DNA of 64,000 bases, taken from Pelagibius sp050043265 (GTDB taxonomy: Bacteria > Pseudomonadota > Alphaproteobacteria > Kiloniellales > Kiloniellaceae). The position numbers and the translations under genes were made by a program. Below, in pieces: positions 50,749 to 58,991 of the stretch. Position 1 is the stretch's first letter. Each line of letters opens with the position of its first letter. The notes beneath the pieces were generated by a model. The model saw only the letters and a program-made list of their open reading frames with translations. It was not told the DNA's origin and made no database searches. The stretch spans positions 10,948 through 74,947 of the forward strand of contig JBHJIR010000027.1 of assembly GCA_050043265.1 (NCBI GenBank). Direction: 5' to 3'.

Positions 50749-52446
50749 ATGTCTTTCAAGATGTTGACTTCTATTGGGATTGCGCACCGCGTGTTCGCGC
50801 TAATCCTGCTGATGGCCGCCAGCATGATCGTGCTCACGGGTATCCGCCTCTACGAGCTGGACGTCGAACTCGTTGAGCAAAAGCGCACCGAGCTGCGGCA
50901 GCTCGTCGAGACCACCATTGCGATCGCCGATGGCTATCACAAGCGCGCCGAGGCCGGCGAGATGACGACCGAGGCGGCCCAGGCGGCCGCCCTCGCCGCC
51001 ATCGGGGCGATGCGCTACAACGGCACCGACTATTTTTGGGTCAACGACTACCAGGCGTCGATGGTCATGCACGCGGTCAAGCCGGAACTGGACGGCAAGG
51101 ACCTCAGCGGCCTGAAGGATCCCAACGGCACTTTCATCTTCCAGGAGTTTGTGAAGGTCGTCAGCGCACAGAAGGCGGGCTACGTGACCTACTACTGGCC
51201 GAAGCCCGGCAAGGAGCATCCGGTCCCCAAGGAGTCCTTCGTGCAGGGTTACGAGCCCTGGGGGTGGATCATCGGTACCGGCGTCTACATAGACGAATTG
51301 GATGCGATCTTCTGGCAGAAGGCGATCTTCGAACTGGGCATGATCGGCATCATCCTGCTGGTCATGGGCACGATCTCCATATTCGTGGCGCGCGGTATCA
51401 CCAAGCCGATCAACGGCATGAGCGGTGCTATGCGCGAGCTGGCCGGCGGTAACCTGCAGGTTGCGGTGCCTGGCGTCGGCCGCCACGACGAGATCGGCGA
51501 GATGGCCGAAGCGGTCGAAGTGTTCAAGAAAAACGGCATCGAGCAGAAGCGCCTGGAGGAGGAGAGCCGCCAGGCCGCGCAGCGCGCCGAGCAGGAAAAG
51601 CGCCGCACCATGCAGGAAGTCGCCGACAACTTCGAAGCCAAGGTGAAGTCGGTGGTCCAAATGGTGTCGCAGACTGCCGGACAGATGCAGACCACGGCGA
51701 AATCGATGACCACCGCCGCTAGTGAGACCGAACAGCAGGCCGCCTCGGCCGCTGCCGCCTCGGAAGAGGCGTCGTCCAACGTGCAGACGGTGGCCGCGGC
51801 GACCGAGGAGCTGTCGTCCTCCATCGAGGAGATCAGCCGCCAGGTCAGCCGCTCGACCGAGACGGCGGGCAAGGCGGTGACCAACGCGCGTGCCACCAAC
51901 GTTCAGGTCGAGGGCCTGGTCGAGGCGGCGCAGAAGATCGGTGCCGTGGTAAAGCTGATCCAGGACATCGCCGAGCAGACCAACCTGCTGGCGCTGAACG
52001 CCACCATCGAGGCGGCGCGCGCGGGCGAGGCCGGCAAGGGCTTTGCCGTCGTCGCCAACGAGGTTAAGAGCCTCGCCACCCAGACCGCCAAGGCGACCGA
52101 GGAAATCTCCAGCCAGATCGGCGAGATCCAGGGCGCGACCACCGATGCGGCGGCGGCGATCCAGTCGATCGGCGAGACGGTCGAGCAGATCAACGAAATC
52201 GCCAGCAACATTTCCGCGGCGGTCGAGGAGCAGGGCGCCGCGACGCAGGAGATAGCGCGCAACGTGCAGCAGGCCTCCCAGGGCACCAAGCAGGTGGCGG
52301 GCAACGTCACCGCAGTGTCGAAGACGGCGGCGGAGACCGGCGGGTCGGCGGGCAAGGTGCTGGAGGCCGCCGGCGAGCTGGCGCAGCAGTCGGACAGCCT
52401 GAGCCGCGAGGTCGATCAGTTCATCGCCCAGATCCGCGCCGCTTAA
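50749..52446 (+). CDS. methyl-accepting chemotaxis protein with a single-Cache sensor
   Basis: 565 residues from ATG 50749, which has GAGGG 5 bases upstream. Membrane segment 1 at about residues 14-31; a periplasmic sCache_2-like domain with YFWVNDYQASMVMHAVKPELDGKDLSGLKDPNG and GYEPWGWIIGTGVYID; membrane segment 2 near 195-215 (GMIGIILLVMGTISIFVA); HAMP; then the signalling hairpin with the invariant AEQTNLLALNATIEAARAGEAGKGFAVVANEVKSLA tip. No C-terminal CheR-binding pentapeptide. The ligand is unknown; small organic acids are typical for this Cache type. Flanked by hutH and a corrinoid methyltransferase gene. Confidence 0.95.
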   Translation: MSFKMLTSIGIAHRVFALILLMAASMIVLTGIRLYELDVELVEQKRTELRQLVETTIAIADGYHKRAEAGEMTTEAAQAAALAAIGAMRYNGTDYFWVNDYQASMVMHAVKPELDGKDLSGLKDPNGTFIFQEFVKVVSAQKAGYVTYYWPKPGKEHPVPKESFVQGYEPWGWIIGTGVYIDELDAIFWQKAIFELGMIGIILLVMGTISIFVARGITKPINGMSGAMRELAGGNLQVAVPGVGRHDEIGEMAEAVEVFKKNGIEQKRLEEESRQAAQRAEQEKRRTMQEVADNFEAKVKSVVQMVSQTAGQMQTTAKSMTTAASETEQQAASAAAASEEASSNVQTVAAATEELSSSIEEISRQVSRSTETAGKAVTNARATNVQVEGLVEAAQKIGAVVKLIQDIAEQTNLLALNATIEAARAGEAGKGFAVVANEVKSLATQTAKATEEISSQIGEIQGATTDAAAAIQSIGETVEQINEIASNISAAVEEQGAATQEIARNVQQASQGTKQVAGNVTAVSKTAAETGGSAGKVLEAAGELAQQSDSLSREVDQFIAQIRAA

Positions 52447-52483
52447 CCAGCACCGCGCTGCTTAAGACGTCTTTCGGACGATC

Positions 52484-52536
52484 AAGGGGTTCCAGCTTCC
52501 TCGCTTGAGGCGAGGCCAGCCGGAGCCCCTTTTTTC
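52484..52536 (+). terminator. intrinsic terminator after the chemoreceptor gene
   Basis: AAGGGGTTCC pairs with GGAGCCCCTT, with an inner CCTCGC-TTGA-GCGAGG-like hairpin, then a run of T. Branched stem, about 38 bases after the stop codon. Confidence 0.7.
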
Positions 52537-52681
52537 CGTCGGTCGGGAGGGCGATTTCAGGACACCACACCGCGACAGTTTCTGTCGGATGCTGGACAGC
52601 CCGCTGCGGGCAGCCGGGCAAGCTTGAGGCCAAGCGGGCGGCCCGCACCGGGCGCCCGCAAAGCGGAAGAAGGCTACACCC

Positions 52682-54220
52682 ATGACACGCATCCGGCGGG
52701 GGCGCGATCAGCGCGCCGCCCAACGCAGCGCCCAACGCCAGGGGCCCCCGGTCGCGCCGGCGGGGCTTTCCGGCGGCAGCTACCGCCCCTTGAAGGACGC
52801 CGACGTGCCGCGCATCGTCGATGCCGCCATCGAGGTACTGCAGCGGACCGGGATCGAGGTGGCGGCCAGCCCCTGCCGCGACGTCTTTCGCGCCGCGGGC
52901 TGCCGCATCGACGAAGACCGTAACCGGGTCTATATCGACGCCAAGCTGATCGAGTCCTGCCTGAAGACGGCGGCCCGCGAAGTGCTGCTCGCCGGGCGCA
53001 GTCCGCAGCACGATCTCCACCTTGGCGGCAAGCGGGTCTACATGGGCACCGGCGGCCAGGCGGTGAAGATCCTGGACCTGGACGGCACGGTGCGCGAGAC
53101 GCGCCTCAGCGACAACTACGACATCGGCCGCCTCTGCGACACGCTGGAGCACATCCATTTCTACATGCGCCCGGTGGTGGCCCGCGACCTGGCCAACGAC
53201 CAGATCGACGTGAACCAGTTCTACGCCTGCCTGGCGGCGACCGAGAAGCACGTCATGGCCAACGCCTATCTGCCGGAGAAGGTCGCCGAGCAGCGCGCCC
53301 TGGCGGAGATCCTGGCCGGCGGCGCCGCGTCCCTGGACCGCCGCCCGCTGATTTCCTACACCGCCTGCTGGACCGTCAGCCCGCTGCGCTATGCCATGGA
53401 GACGGTGGAGATCCTCGACAGCATCGTCGAGCAGCGGCTGCCGGTGGTGATCTCCTCGGCGCCGCAGGCCGGCGCCACCGGACCGGCGGCGCTGGCCGGC
53501 ACCCTGGTGCAGATTACCGCCGAACAGCTCTCGGGCTTCGTCTACGTGAACCTGTTGAACCCCGGTCATCCGCTGATCATGGGCTGCGTACCGGCCCAGG
53601 CCGATCTGCGCAGCGGCGCCTTCGTCGGCGGCTCGGCAGAGTTCGCCTTGCTGAACGCCGCCTGCGCCCAGATCGCGCAATATCTGGAAGTACCGCTCTA
53701 CAACTCGTCGGGCATTTCCGATTCAAAGGTGCCGGACGCCCAGGCGGGCGTGGAGAAGGGAATCACCGGCCTGGCCGCCGCGCTGGCCGGCTCCAACTAC
53801 ATTCATCACTCCGCGGGTTTCTTGGAGAGCCTGCTGACTGTTGCCTACGAGCAGTACGTGATCGACAACGACGTGAACGGCGAGATCATGCGCATGCTGA
53901 AGGGGATCGAGGTGACCGAGGAATCGCTCTCCCTCGACGTCATCGACGCGGTCTGCAACGGGCCGGGCCACTTCCTCGGCCATCCGCAGACCCTGGCGCT
54001 GATGAACAGCGAATACCTCTATCCCAGCCTGCTCGACCGCGACAACCGCGACGACTGGGAGCGCAAGGGATCCCGGGACATCCGCGAGGCCGCCCGCGAC
54101 CATGCCCGCAAGGTACTGGCCGAGCACTGGCCGGAGGCGATCCCGGAAGAACTTGATGAAGACATCCGGCGCCGCTTCGACATCCTGCTGCCGCGCCGCG
54201 CCATGCGGCCGGCTGCTTAA
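52682..54220 (+). CDS. second MttB-family (non-pyrrolysine) corrinoid methyltransferase
   Basis: 512 residues. A basic N-terminus (TRIRRGRDQRAAQRSAQR) is followed by the MttB barrel: YRPLKDADVPRIVDAAIEVLQRTGIEV, VYMGTGGQAVKILDLDGTVRETRLSDNYDIGRLCDTLEHIHFYMRPV, GSAEFALLNAACAQIAQYLEVPLYNSSGISDSKVPDAQAGVEKGITGLAAALAGSNYIHHSAGFLES. No in-frame TAG. The sequence is clearly distinct from the copy at 25767, so the substrate probably differs (trimethylamine-like, carnitine or another betaine). It should share the corrinoid protein and reactivator of the 38.9-44.7 kb operon. The 235-base upstream gap contains the chemoreceptor terminator. Confidence 0.87.
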   Translation: MTRIRRGRDQRAAQRSAQRQGPPVAPAGLSGGSYRPLKDADVPRIVDAAIEVLQRTGIEVAASPCRDVFRAAGCRIDEDRNRVYIDAKLIESCLKTAAREVLLAGRSPQHDLHLGGKRVYMGTGGQAVKILDLDGTVRETRLSDNYDIGRLCDTLEHIHFYMRPVVARDLANDQIDVNQFYACLAATEKHVMANAYLPEKVAEQRALAEILAGGAASLDRRPLISYTACWTVSPLRYAMETVEILDSIVEQRLPVVISSAPQAGATGPAALAGTLVQITAEQLSGFVYVNLLNPGHPLIMGCVPAQADLRSGAFVGGSAEFALLNAACAQIAQYLEVPLYNSSGISDSKVPDAQAGVEKGITGLAAALAGSNYIHHSAGFLESLLTVAYEQYVIDNDVNGEIMRMLKGIEVTEESLSLDVIDAVCNGPGHFLGHPQTLALMNSEYLYPSLLDRDNRDDWERKGSRDIREAARDHARKVLAEHWPEAIPEELDEDIRRRFDILLPRRAMRPAA

Positions 54221-54451
54221 AGGGGCGGCTCATCAGCCGACAGGCGTCGTTGGGAACAGCAATTTTGCATCTGCGGGGCGGAGAAGAGTGGCGTCCGGAC
54301 TGGCGCCGAAAGCGGACGTCCGGATGCAAGGCGTGCAGTTCGCCTTGTGACCCGAAGCCGACTTGGGCGATGGCCTTGGAAGGAGTGGACACGGTGTCGG
54401 TACATAGCGCAGGCGCGCCTAATGCGCAGCGGCTGCGCTCCCAGCGCTTCT

Positions 54452-55237
54452 TTACAGCGTCTCCACGTTTCCGCAGACACTGATCGCCTGACCGGAGATA
54501 TTGGCCCCGGCGGGCGAGCACAGGAAGAGCGCTATTGAGGCGATGTCCTCGGGCTCGACCATGCGGCGCAGTGAGGTGTTCTGGAGGTATGCTTTTTCCA
54601 TCTCGTCGTAGGTGAGGCCCTCCGCCTCGGCGCGGGCGGTCAGAACCCTCCTGATCCGGTCACCGCGGACGATGCCCGGCAGAATCGCATTGACCCGCAC
54701 GCCATCGGGGCCGAGTTCGCGGGCAAGGCTTTCGGTCAGGCCGACGATACCCCATTTGGCGGCGGCATAGGGCGTGCGCAGGCTGATTCCCAGCCGGCCC
54801 GCCACCGAGGACATGTTCAGGATAGAGCCGCGGCTTTCGCGGAGGAGGGCGGCGCACCGCCGCGTGACGAGAAACTGGCTCATCAGGTCGACCTCGAGCG
54901 TGCGGCGGATGTCGTCGACCTCAAGCGCGTCGATGGCGCCGGTCGGCCCGGCGATTCCCGCGTTATTGACCAGAACATCCAGCCCGCCGAGCTGGGAGCG
55001 GACGGTGTCGGCCAGCGCATCGACGGCCTCCGGAACGGAAACGTCGGCGACCTCGGTCAGCAGGCCCGGATGCGCCGCGGCGAAGGCGGCGAGTGCAGGG
55101 GCATCGATGTCGCAGATCAGCACCTTCGCGCCCGCCTCGAGGAAGGCCTTTGCGGTCACCGCGCCGATGCCTGAAGCGCCTGCCGTGATCAGGACTCGCA
55201 GGCCGGGCTCGGGCCGCATCCGGTGAATAAAGCTCAT
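54452..55237 (-). CDS. short-chain dehydrogenase/reductase in the liv-type operon
   Basis: 261 residues from ATG 55237, preceded by GAGGGA. Cofactor motif TAGASGIGAVTAKAF, NNAG (VLVNNAGIAGPTGA), catalytic S-S...Y-x-x-x-K (MSSVAGRLGISLRTPYAAAKWGIVGL) and the C-terminal GxxIxxCGN end. It oxidises or reduces a hydroxyl/keto substrate with NAD(P). It lies 20 bases downstream of livF on the same strand, so it is part of the importer operon and likely acts on the imported compound or a product of it. Confidence 0.9.
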   Translation of the reverse strand: MSFIHRMRPEPGLRVLITAGASGIGAVTAKAFLEAGAKVLICDIDAPALAAFAAAHPGLLTEVADVSVPEAVDALADTVRSQLGGLDVLVNNAGIAGPTGAIDALEVDDIRRTLEVDLMSQFLVTRRCAALLRESRGSILNMSSVAGRLGISLRTPYAAAKWGIVGLTESLARELGPDGVRVNAILPGIVRGDRIRRVLTARAEAEGLTYDEMEKAYLQNTSLRRMVEPEDIASIALFLCSPAGANISGQAISVCGNVETL

Positions 55238-55257
55238 CGATTTTCCCTCGTTCTGGG

Positions 55258-55968
55258 TCATGCGACTTCCAGCCAATTGCGGCGGATGTCGGGGTTTTCG
55301 GAAAGCATGTCGGGGGTGCCGCGAAACACGATCTCGCCATGGCCCATGACCAGGACCTCGGCGGCCACCTTGAGAGCGATTGTCAGCTTCTGCTCGACCA
55401 GCAGAACGGCGACGCCGCGGCGGCCGATGTCCAGGATCACCTCCATCACGACGTCGACGATCTGCGGGGCCAGGCCCTCGGTCGGCTCGTCGATGAGGAG
55501 GACGCGCGGATTGCCGAGAAGCGAGCGGCAGAGCGTCAGCATCTGTTGTTCGCCGCCTGAAAGGTATCCCGCACGGACCGAGCCGCGCTCCTTCAGTCGC
55601 GGAAAGTAATCGTGCATCTCCGCGACCGACCAGCAATGTGCGCCCGGGGGTGATGGCTGGATGCCCATCCGCAGGTTCTCCTCGACGGTGAGGTTGGGAA
55701 ATACCAGCCTTTCCTCGGGGACAAATCCGATGCCCCGGCGGCAGATGTCGTAGGGCCGGCGGGCCGCCAGATCGGTTCCGGCGAGCCGTACAGCCCCGGC
55801 GCTGGGCCTCACCAGCCCCATGATCGTCTTGAGGGTCGTCGAGCGGCCCGAGCCGTTGCGGCCCAGGAGGGAAACGATGGCGCCATCGGGAATGGCCAGG
55901 TTCACGCCATGCAGCACGTGGCTCTTACCGTAGTGCGCGTGCAGCCCGCTGACCTCGAGAAGGGTCAT
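55258..55968 (-). CDS. livF: branched-chain amino acid-type ABC transporter ATP-binding protein (LivF)
   Basis: 236 residues. Walker A GRNGSGRSTT (the usual G-K-S/T is G-R-S here, a departure in the key lysine position), signature LSGGEQQMLTLCRSLLGNP, Walker B VLLIDEPTEGLAPQ. Family-typical ending on RNWLEVA. It powers uptake together with LivG. Its ATG overlaps the livG stop. The lysine-to-arginine change in Walker A could lower ATPase activity at one of the two sites. Confidence 0.9.
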   Translation of the reverse strand: MTLLEVSGLHAHYGKSHVLHGVNLAIPDGAIVSLLGRNGSGRSTTLKTIMGLVRPSAGAVRLAGTDLAARRPYDICRRGIGFVPEERLVFPNLTVEENLRMGIQPSPPGAHCWSVAEMHDYFPRLKERGSVRAGYLSGGEQQMLTLCRSLLGNPRVLLIDEPTEGLAPQIVDVVMEVILDIGRRGVAVLLVEQKLTIALKVAAEVLVMGHGEIVFRGTPDMLSENPDIRRNWLEVA

Positions 55969-56720
55969 GTCGCCGTCTCCTCGCCGAGATAGGCCTTCTG
56001 GACCTCTGCGTTGGCGCTGATCGCCGGCGGTGTGTCGGTCGCCAGAATCGAACCGTAAACCAGCACCGAGACGCGATCGCAGAGCGAGAACACAACACTC
56101 ATGTCATGCTCAATCATCAGCAGGGTCTTGTCCGGCGTGACCTTACGGATCAATTCGACCGTCTGATCGGTCTCGTCGCGCGACATGCCGGCGGTCGGCT
56201 CGTCGAGCAGGATCACGCTGGCCCGGGTGGTGAGCGTCATGCCGATCTCCAAGGCGCGTTGCTCGGAGTAGGTCAGATCGCCGGCCATGTCGTGCGCCCG
56301 CCGCTCAAGGCCGACGATGGAGAGCAGTTCGGCAGTTTCCTCATTGACTGCCCGCATTCTCGACACGGGCCTGAACAGGCCGTAGCGGATGCCGTGCCGG
56401 GCGAGTACGCCCAACCGGAGATTCTCGAACACGCTGAGCCGCCGGAAGTTGCTGGTGATCTGGAAGGACCGGGCCAGGCCCGCGCGATTGATCACGTGGG
56501 GCGGGAGACCGCCAATGGGACGCTCCTGCAGCCGTATCGTTCCGCTCGTGGGCGCAAACATTCCCGAGATCAGGTTGAAAAGGGTCGATTTGCCGGCGCC
56601 GTGCGGCCCGATGACGGCATGGCGCTCGCGGGACCGCACGTCGAGGTTGACTTCCTGCAGCACCGAGATGGACCCGAAGGACTTGGCGATCCCATTGAGT
56701 TCGAGGAGTGCTTCCGTCAT
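55965..56720 (-). CDS. livG: branched-chain amino acid-type ABC transporter ATP-binding protein (LivG)
   Basis: 251 residues from ATG 56720. Walker A GPHGAGKST, a LivG-specific insert GLARSFQITSNFRRLSVFENLRLGV, signature LTYSEQRALEIGMTL (S-E-Q in place of GGQ) and Walker B VILLDEPTAGMSRDE. It pairs with LivF. Overlaps livM by ATGA. An upstream start at 56840 would run into livM and was rejected. Confidence 0.92.
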   Translation of the reverse strand: MTEALLELNGIAKSFGSISVLQEVNLDVRSRERHAVIGPHGAGKSTLFNLISGMFAPTSGTIRLQERPIGGLPPHVINRAGLARSFQITSNFRRLSVFENLRLGVLARHGIRYGLFRPVSRMRAVNEETAELLSIVGLERRAHDMAGDLTYSEQRALEIGMTLTTRASVILLDEPTAGMSRDETDQTVELIRKVTPDKTLLMIEHDMSVVFSLCDRVSVLVYGSILATDTPPAISANAEVQKAYLGEETAT

Positions 56721-57979
56721 GACGGGTTCACATCGGGTTCGGATCCCGCGCGGACTCGCTGCCAGAGCGCGCCGATGGGGTGGCGGGCTTGAAGGATAAG
56801 CCAAAGTCCGGCGGCGAAGAGCGCCAGCGGCAGCAGCCACGGCACCGGGCTGAGCGGCGTCCAGTTGAGACCAAAGACCTCATAGGCGGGAAAGCCACCG
56901 CCGGCGTCCCGGCGCGCCACCGCATAATCCCGGCTGAAGACCACGGCAAGCGTTTCGATGAGGAAAATGGCCGCTGCGGCGACGAGCAGACTGCCCAGAG
57001 TGGCTTGTGCATAGGGCCTGGCAAGACGAGACCAGTCGAGTTGCCCGCGGTGACGCAGATGCTGGTGGATCAGGCCGCCAAGACCGTTCGGGGCGTAGAG
57101 CATCACAAGCACGAAGATCAGGCCTTGGTAGAGCAGCCAGGAGCGTGTGAGGTCGGAGACAAGGTAGGCGAAGAGTGTGAAGATCACCGCGCCGACCACC
57201 GGACCGAAGAAGATCGTCGCCCCTCCCACGAAGGTATAGAGAACGACTTGGGCGGAGACGCCCGACGCGAAGAGGACGTAGTTCGACGTCTCGTTCGAGA
57301 TCGCCTGCAGCGCGCCCGCCACGCCTGAGAACATGGCCGAGATGGCGAAGATGATGACCTTGGTGATGTGAGCGTTATAGCCGAGGAAGCGCACTCTCTG
57401 CTCGTTGTCGCGGAGCGCCAGCGCCAGGCGGCCGAAGGGTTTGCGGGTCAGGCCCCAGAGCAGCAGGATCGAAAGCGCGACCCAGGCGAGGGTGAGGTAG
57501 TAGACCTCGATAAGCGAGCCGAAGATGAGCCCGCCCCAAGGCATCCGCATCGACGACAAACCCGCCTCGCCGCCGAACACGCCCTGCCAGTGCGGGGCGA
57601 GGGAGTGGAACAGTTCGGCGATCGCGAGGGTGACAAGCGCGAAGTAGACGCCCGAGCGCATCGTGGCGAAGAACCCGGCGACGAGACCGATGAGCAGCCC
57701 GGCCGCGGCCCCGGCGAGCGGCAGGAGCGGGGTGGGAAAGCCGAGGCCGTCTTCGATGCGCGCCATCAGGTGCAGCGCGGCGAAGGCCCCGACACCGAAG
57801 TACGCGGCGTGTCCGAACGACAGCAGCCCGGCTTGTCCGGCAAGAAGATTGAAGGCCAGCGCAAAAAGGCTGGCGATCAGAATGTTGATCAGCGCGTTCT
57901 GCCAACCGAGGTCGAGGAACGGCGGCGCGACGATCAGGAACGCCCCGACAAGGGCGAGCGGCAGGAGAGCACGCGCCAT
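56717..57979 (-). CDS. livM: branched-chain amino acid-type ABC transporter permease (LivM)
   Basis: 420 residues, about ten hydrophobic segments. NILIASLFALAFNLLAGQAGLLSFGHAAYFGVGAFAAL is the LivM hallmark, and FSGVAGALQAISNETSNYVLFASGVSAQVVLYTFVGGATIFFGPVVGAVIFTL follows. It is longer than many LivM proteins, with an extra C-terminal region of about 90 residues that includes two more hydrophobic segments. It forms the inner-membrane channel with LivH. Confidence 0.92.
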   Translation of the reverse strand: MARALLPLALVGAFLIVAPPFLDLGWQNALINILIASLFALAFNLLAGQAGLLSFGHAAYFGVGAFAALHLMARIEDGLGFPTPLLPLAGAAAGLLIGLVAGFFATMRSGVYFALVTLAIAELFHSLAPHWQGVFGGEAGLSSMRMPWGGLIFGSLIEVYYLTLAWVALSILLLWGLTRKPFGRLALALRDNEQRVRFLGYNAHITKVIIFAISAMFSGVAGALQAISNETSNYVLFASGVSAQVVLYTFVGGATIFFGPVVGAVIFTLFAYLVSDLTRSWLLYQGLIFVLVMLYAPNGLGGLIHQHLRHRGQLDWSRLARPYAQATLGSLLVAAAAIFLIETLAVVFSRDYAVARRDAGGGFPAYEVFGLNWTPLSPVPWLLPLALFAAGLWLILQARHPIGALWQRVRAGSEPDVNPS

Positions 57980-57980
57980 C

Positions 57981-58922
57981 CTAGCCTCGCTCGCCCATCA
58001 GGCCTGCGGGCCGGACCAGCAACACCAGCAGCATCAGTGCGAAGGGGATGGTCGCCGAGATCGACGAGACCTGCATCGTCATCAGCCCTCCCATTGTCCG
58101 TGCCCAGACGCCCAGCCCCACCAGCGCCAGCAGGTCGGCGGCGGACCAGTCGATCCCGACCGCGAAGGACGAGAACAGCCCGATCAGCAGCGAGGCCAGC
58201 AGCGAGCCCTGCAGCGAGCCGAGGCCCCCCACCACGACGACCACGAAGACGATGACGCCAAGCTCCAGCGCCATGTTCGGGTTTGTCGGGTAGAAGGCGC
58301 CGGCGACGGCACCCGCCAGTCCTGCCAGCGCCGCGCCGGCACCGAAAACGCTGGTGAAGACGACGGGAATGTTATGCCCCAGCGCTTCGGCCATCTGCGG
58401 CAGTCTTTCGGCGGCCCGCACCACGATCCCGATGCGGGTGCGCGAGAGCAGTAGCCATAGCGCCACGAACATCACGATCGCGACAATGCCCATGAACACC
58501 CGGTAGAAAGGGTAATCGGTGCCATAGACGGTGAAGGCGGCAAACCGCAGCGTATCTGCCATCTGGTAGTTCACCGGGAAGTCGCCGAAGACCAGCTTGA
58601 CCGCCTCCTCGACGATCAGCGCGAGTCCGAAGGTCAGCAGCAGTTCGTGCGCGTGCCCGAAGGCATGAACGCGGCGCAGGAGGAATCTTTCGACAAGCAT
58701 GCCGACAATGCCCACAAAGGCCGGCGCGACGAGAAGCCCGACCCAGAAGCCGGCGGCTGAGGACACGGCGTAGGCCACGTAGGCGCCCAACATGTAGAAC
58801 GAGGCATGGGCGAAGTTCAGCACGCCCATCATGCCGAAGATCAGAGTCAGCCCGGCGGAGACCATGAACAGCAGCAGGCCATAGATGACCCCGTTCAGAG
58901 TCGAGATCAGGTAGAATTCCAT
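57981..58922 (-). CDS. livH: branched-chain amino acid-type ABC transporter permease (LivH)
   Basis: 313 residues. LNGVIYGLLLFMVSAGLTLIFGMMGVLNFAHASFYMLGAYVAY is the LivH start. ELGVIVFVVVVVGGLGSLQGSLLASLLIGLFSSF closes the channel domain. One base separates it from livM. It lies 69 bases after livK. Confidence 0.93.
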   Translation of the reverse strand: MEFYLISTLNGVIYGLLLFMVSAGLTLIFGMMGVLNFAHASFYMLGAYVAYAVSSAAGFWVGLLVAPAFVGIVGMLVERFLLRRVHAFGHAHELLLTFGLALIVEEAVKLVFGDFPVNYQMADTLRFAAFTVYGTDYPFYRVFMGIVAIVMFVALWLLLSRTRIGIVVRAAERLPQMAEALGHNIPVVFTSVFGAGAALAGLAGAVAGAFYPTNPNMALELGVIVFVVVVVGGLGSLQGSLLASLLIGLFSSFAVGIDWSAADLLALVGLGVWARTMGGLMTMQVSSISATIPFALMLLVLLVRPAGLMGERG

Positions 58923-58991
58923 TGTCAGCTCCGGAAGCGGGGCGCGGCGATCCGGCCGGACGTTGCCCGGCCGGATCGTCGGTGGCCGGGC

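Noticed and set aside
54221..54451. Short frames between the second MttB gene and the SDR gene
   Set aside because: No family-like sequence and no good ribosome site.
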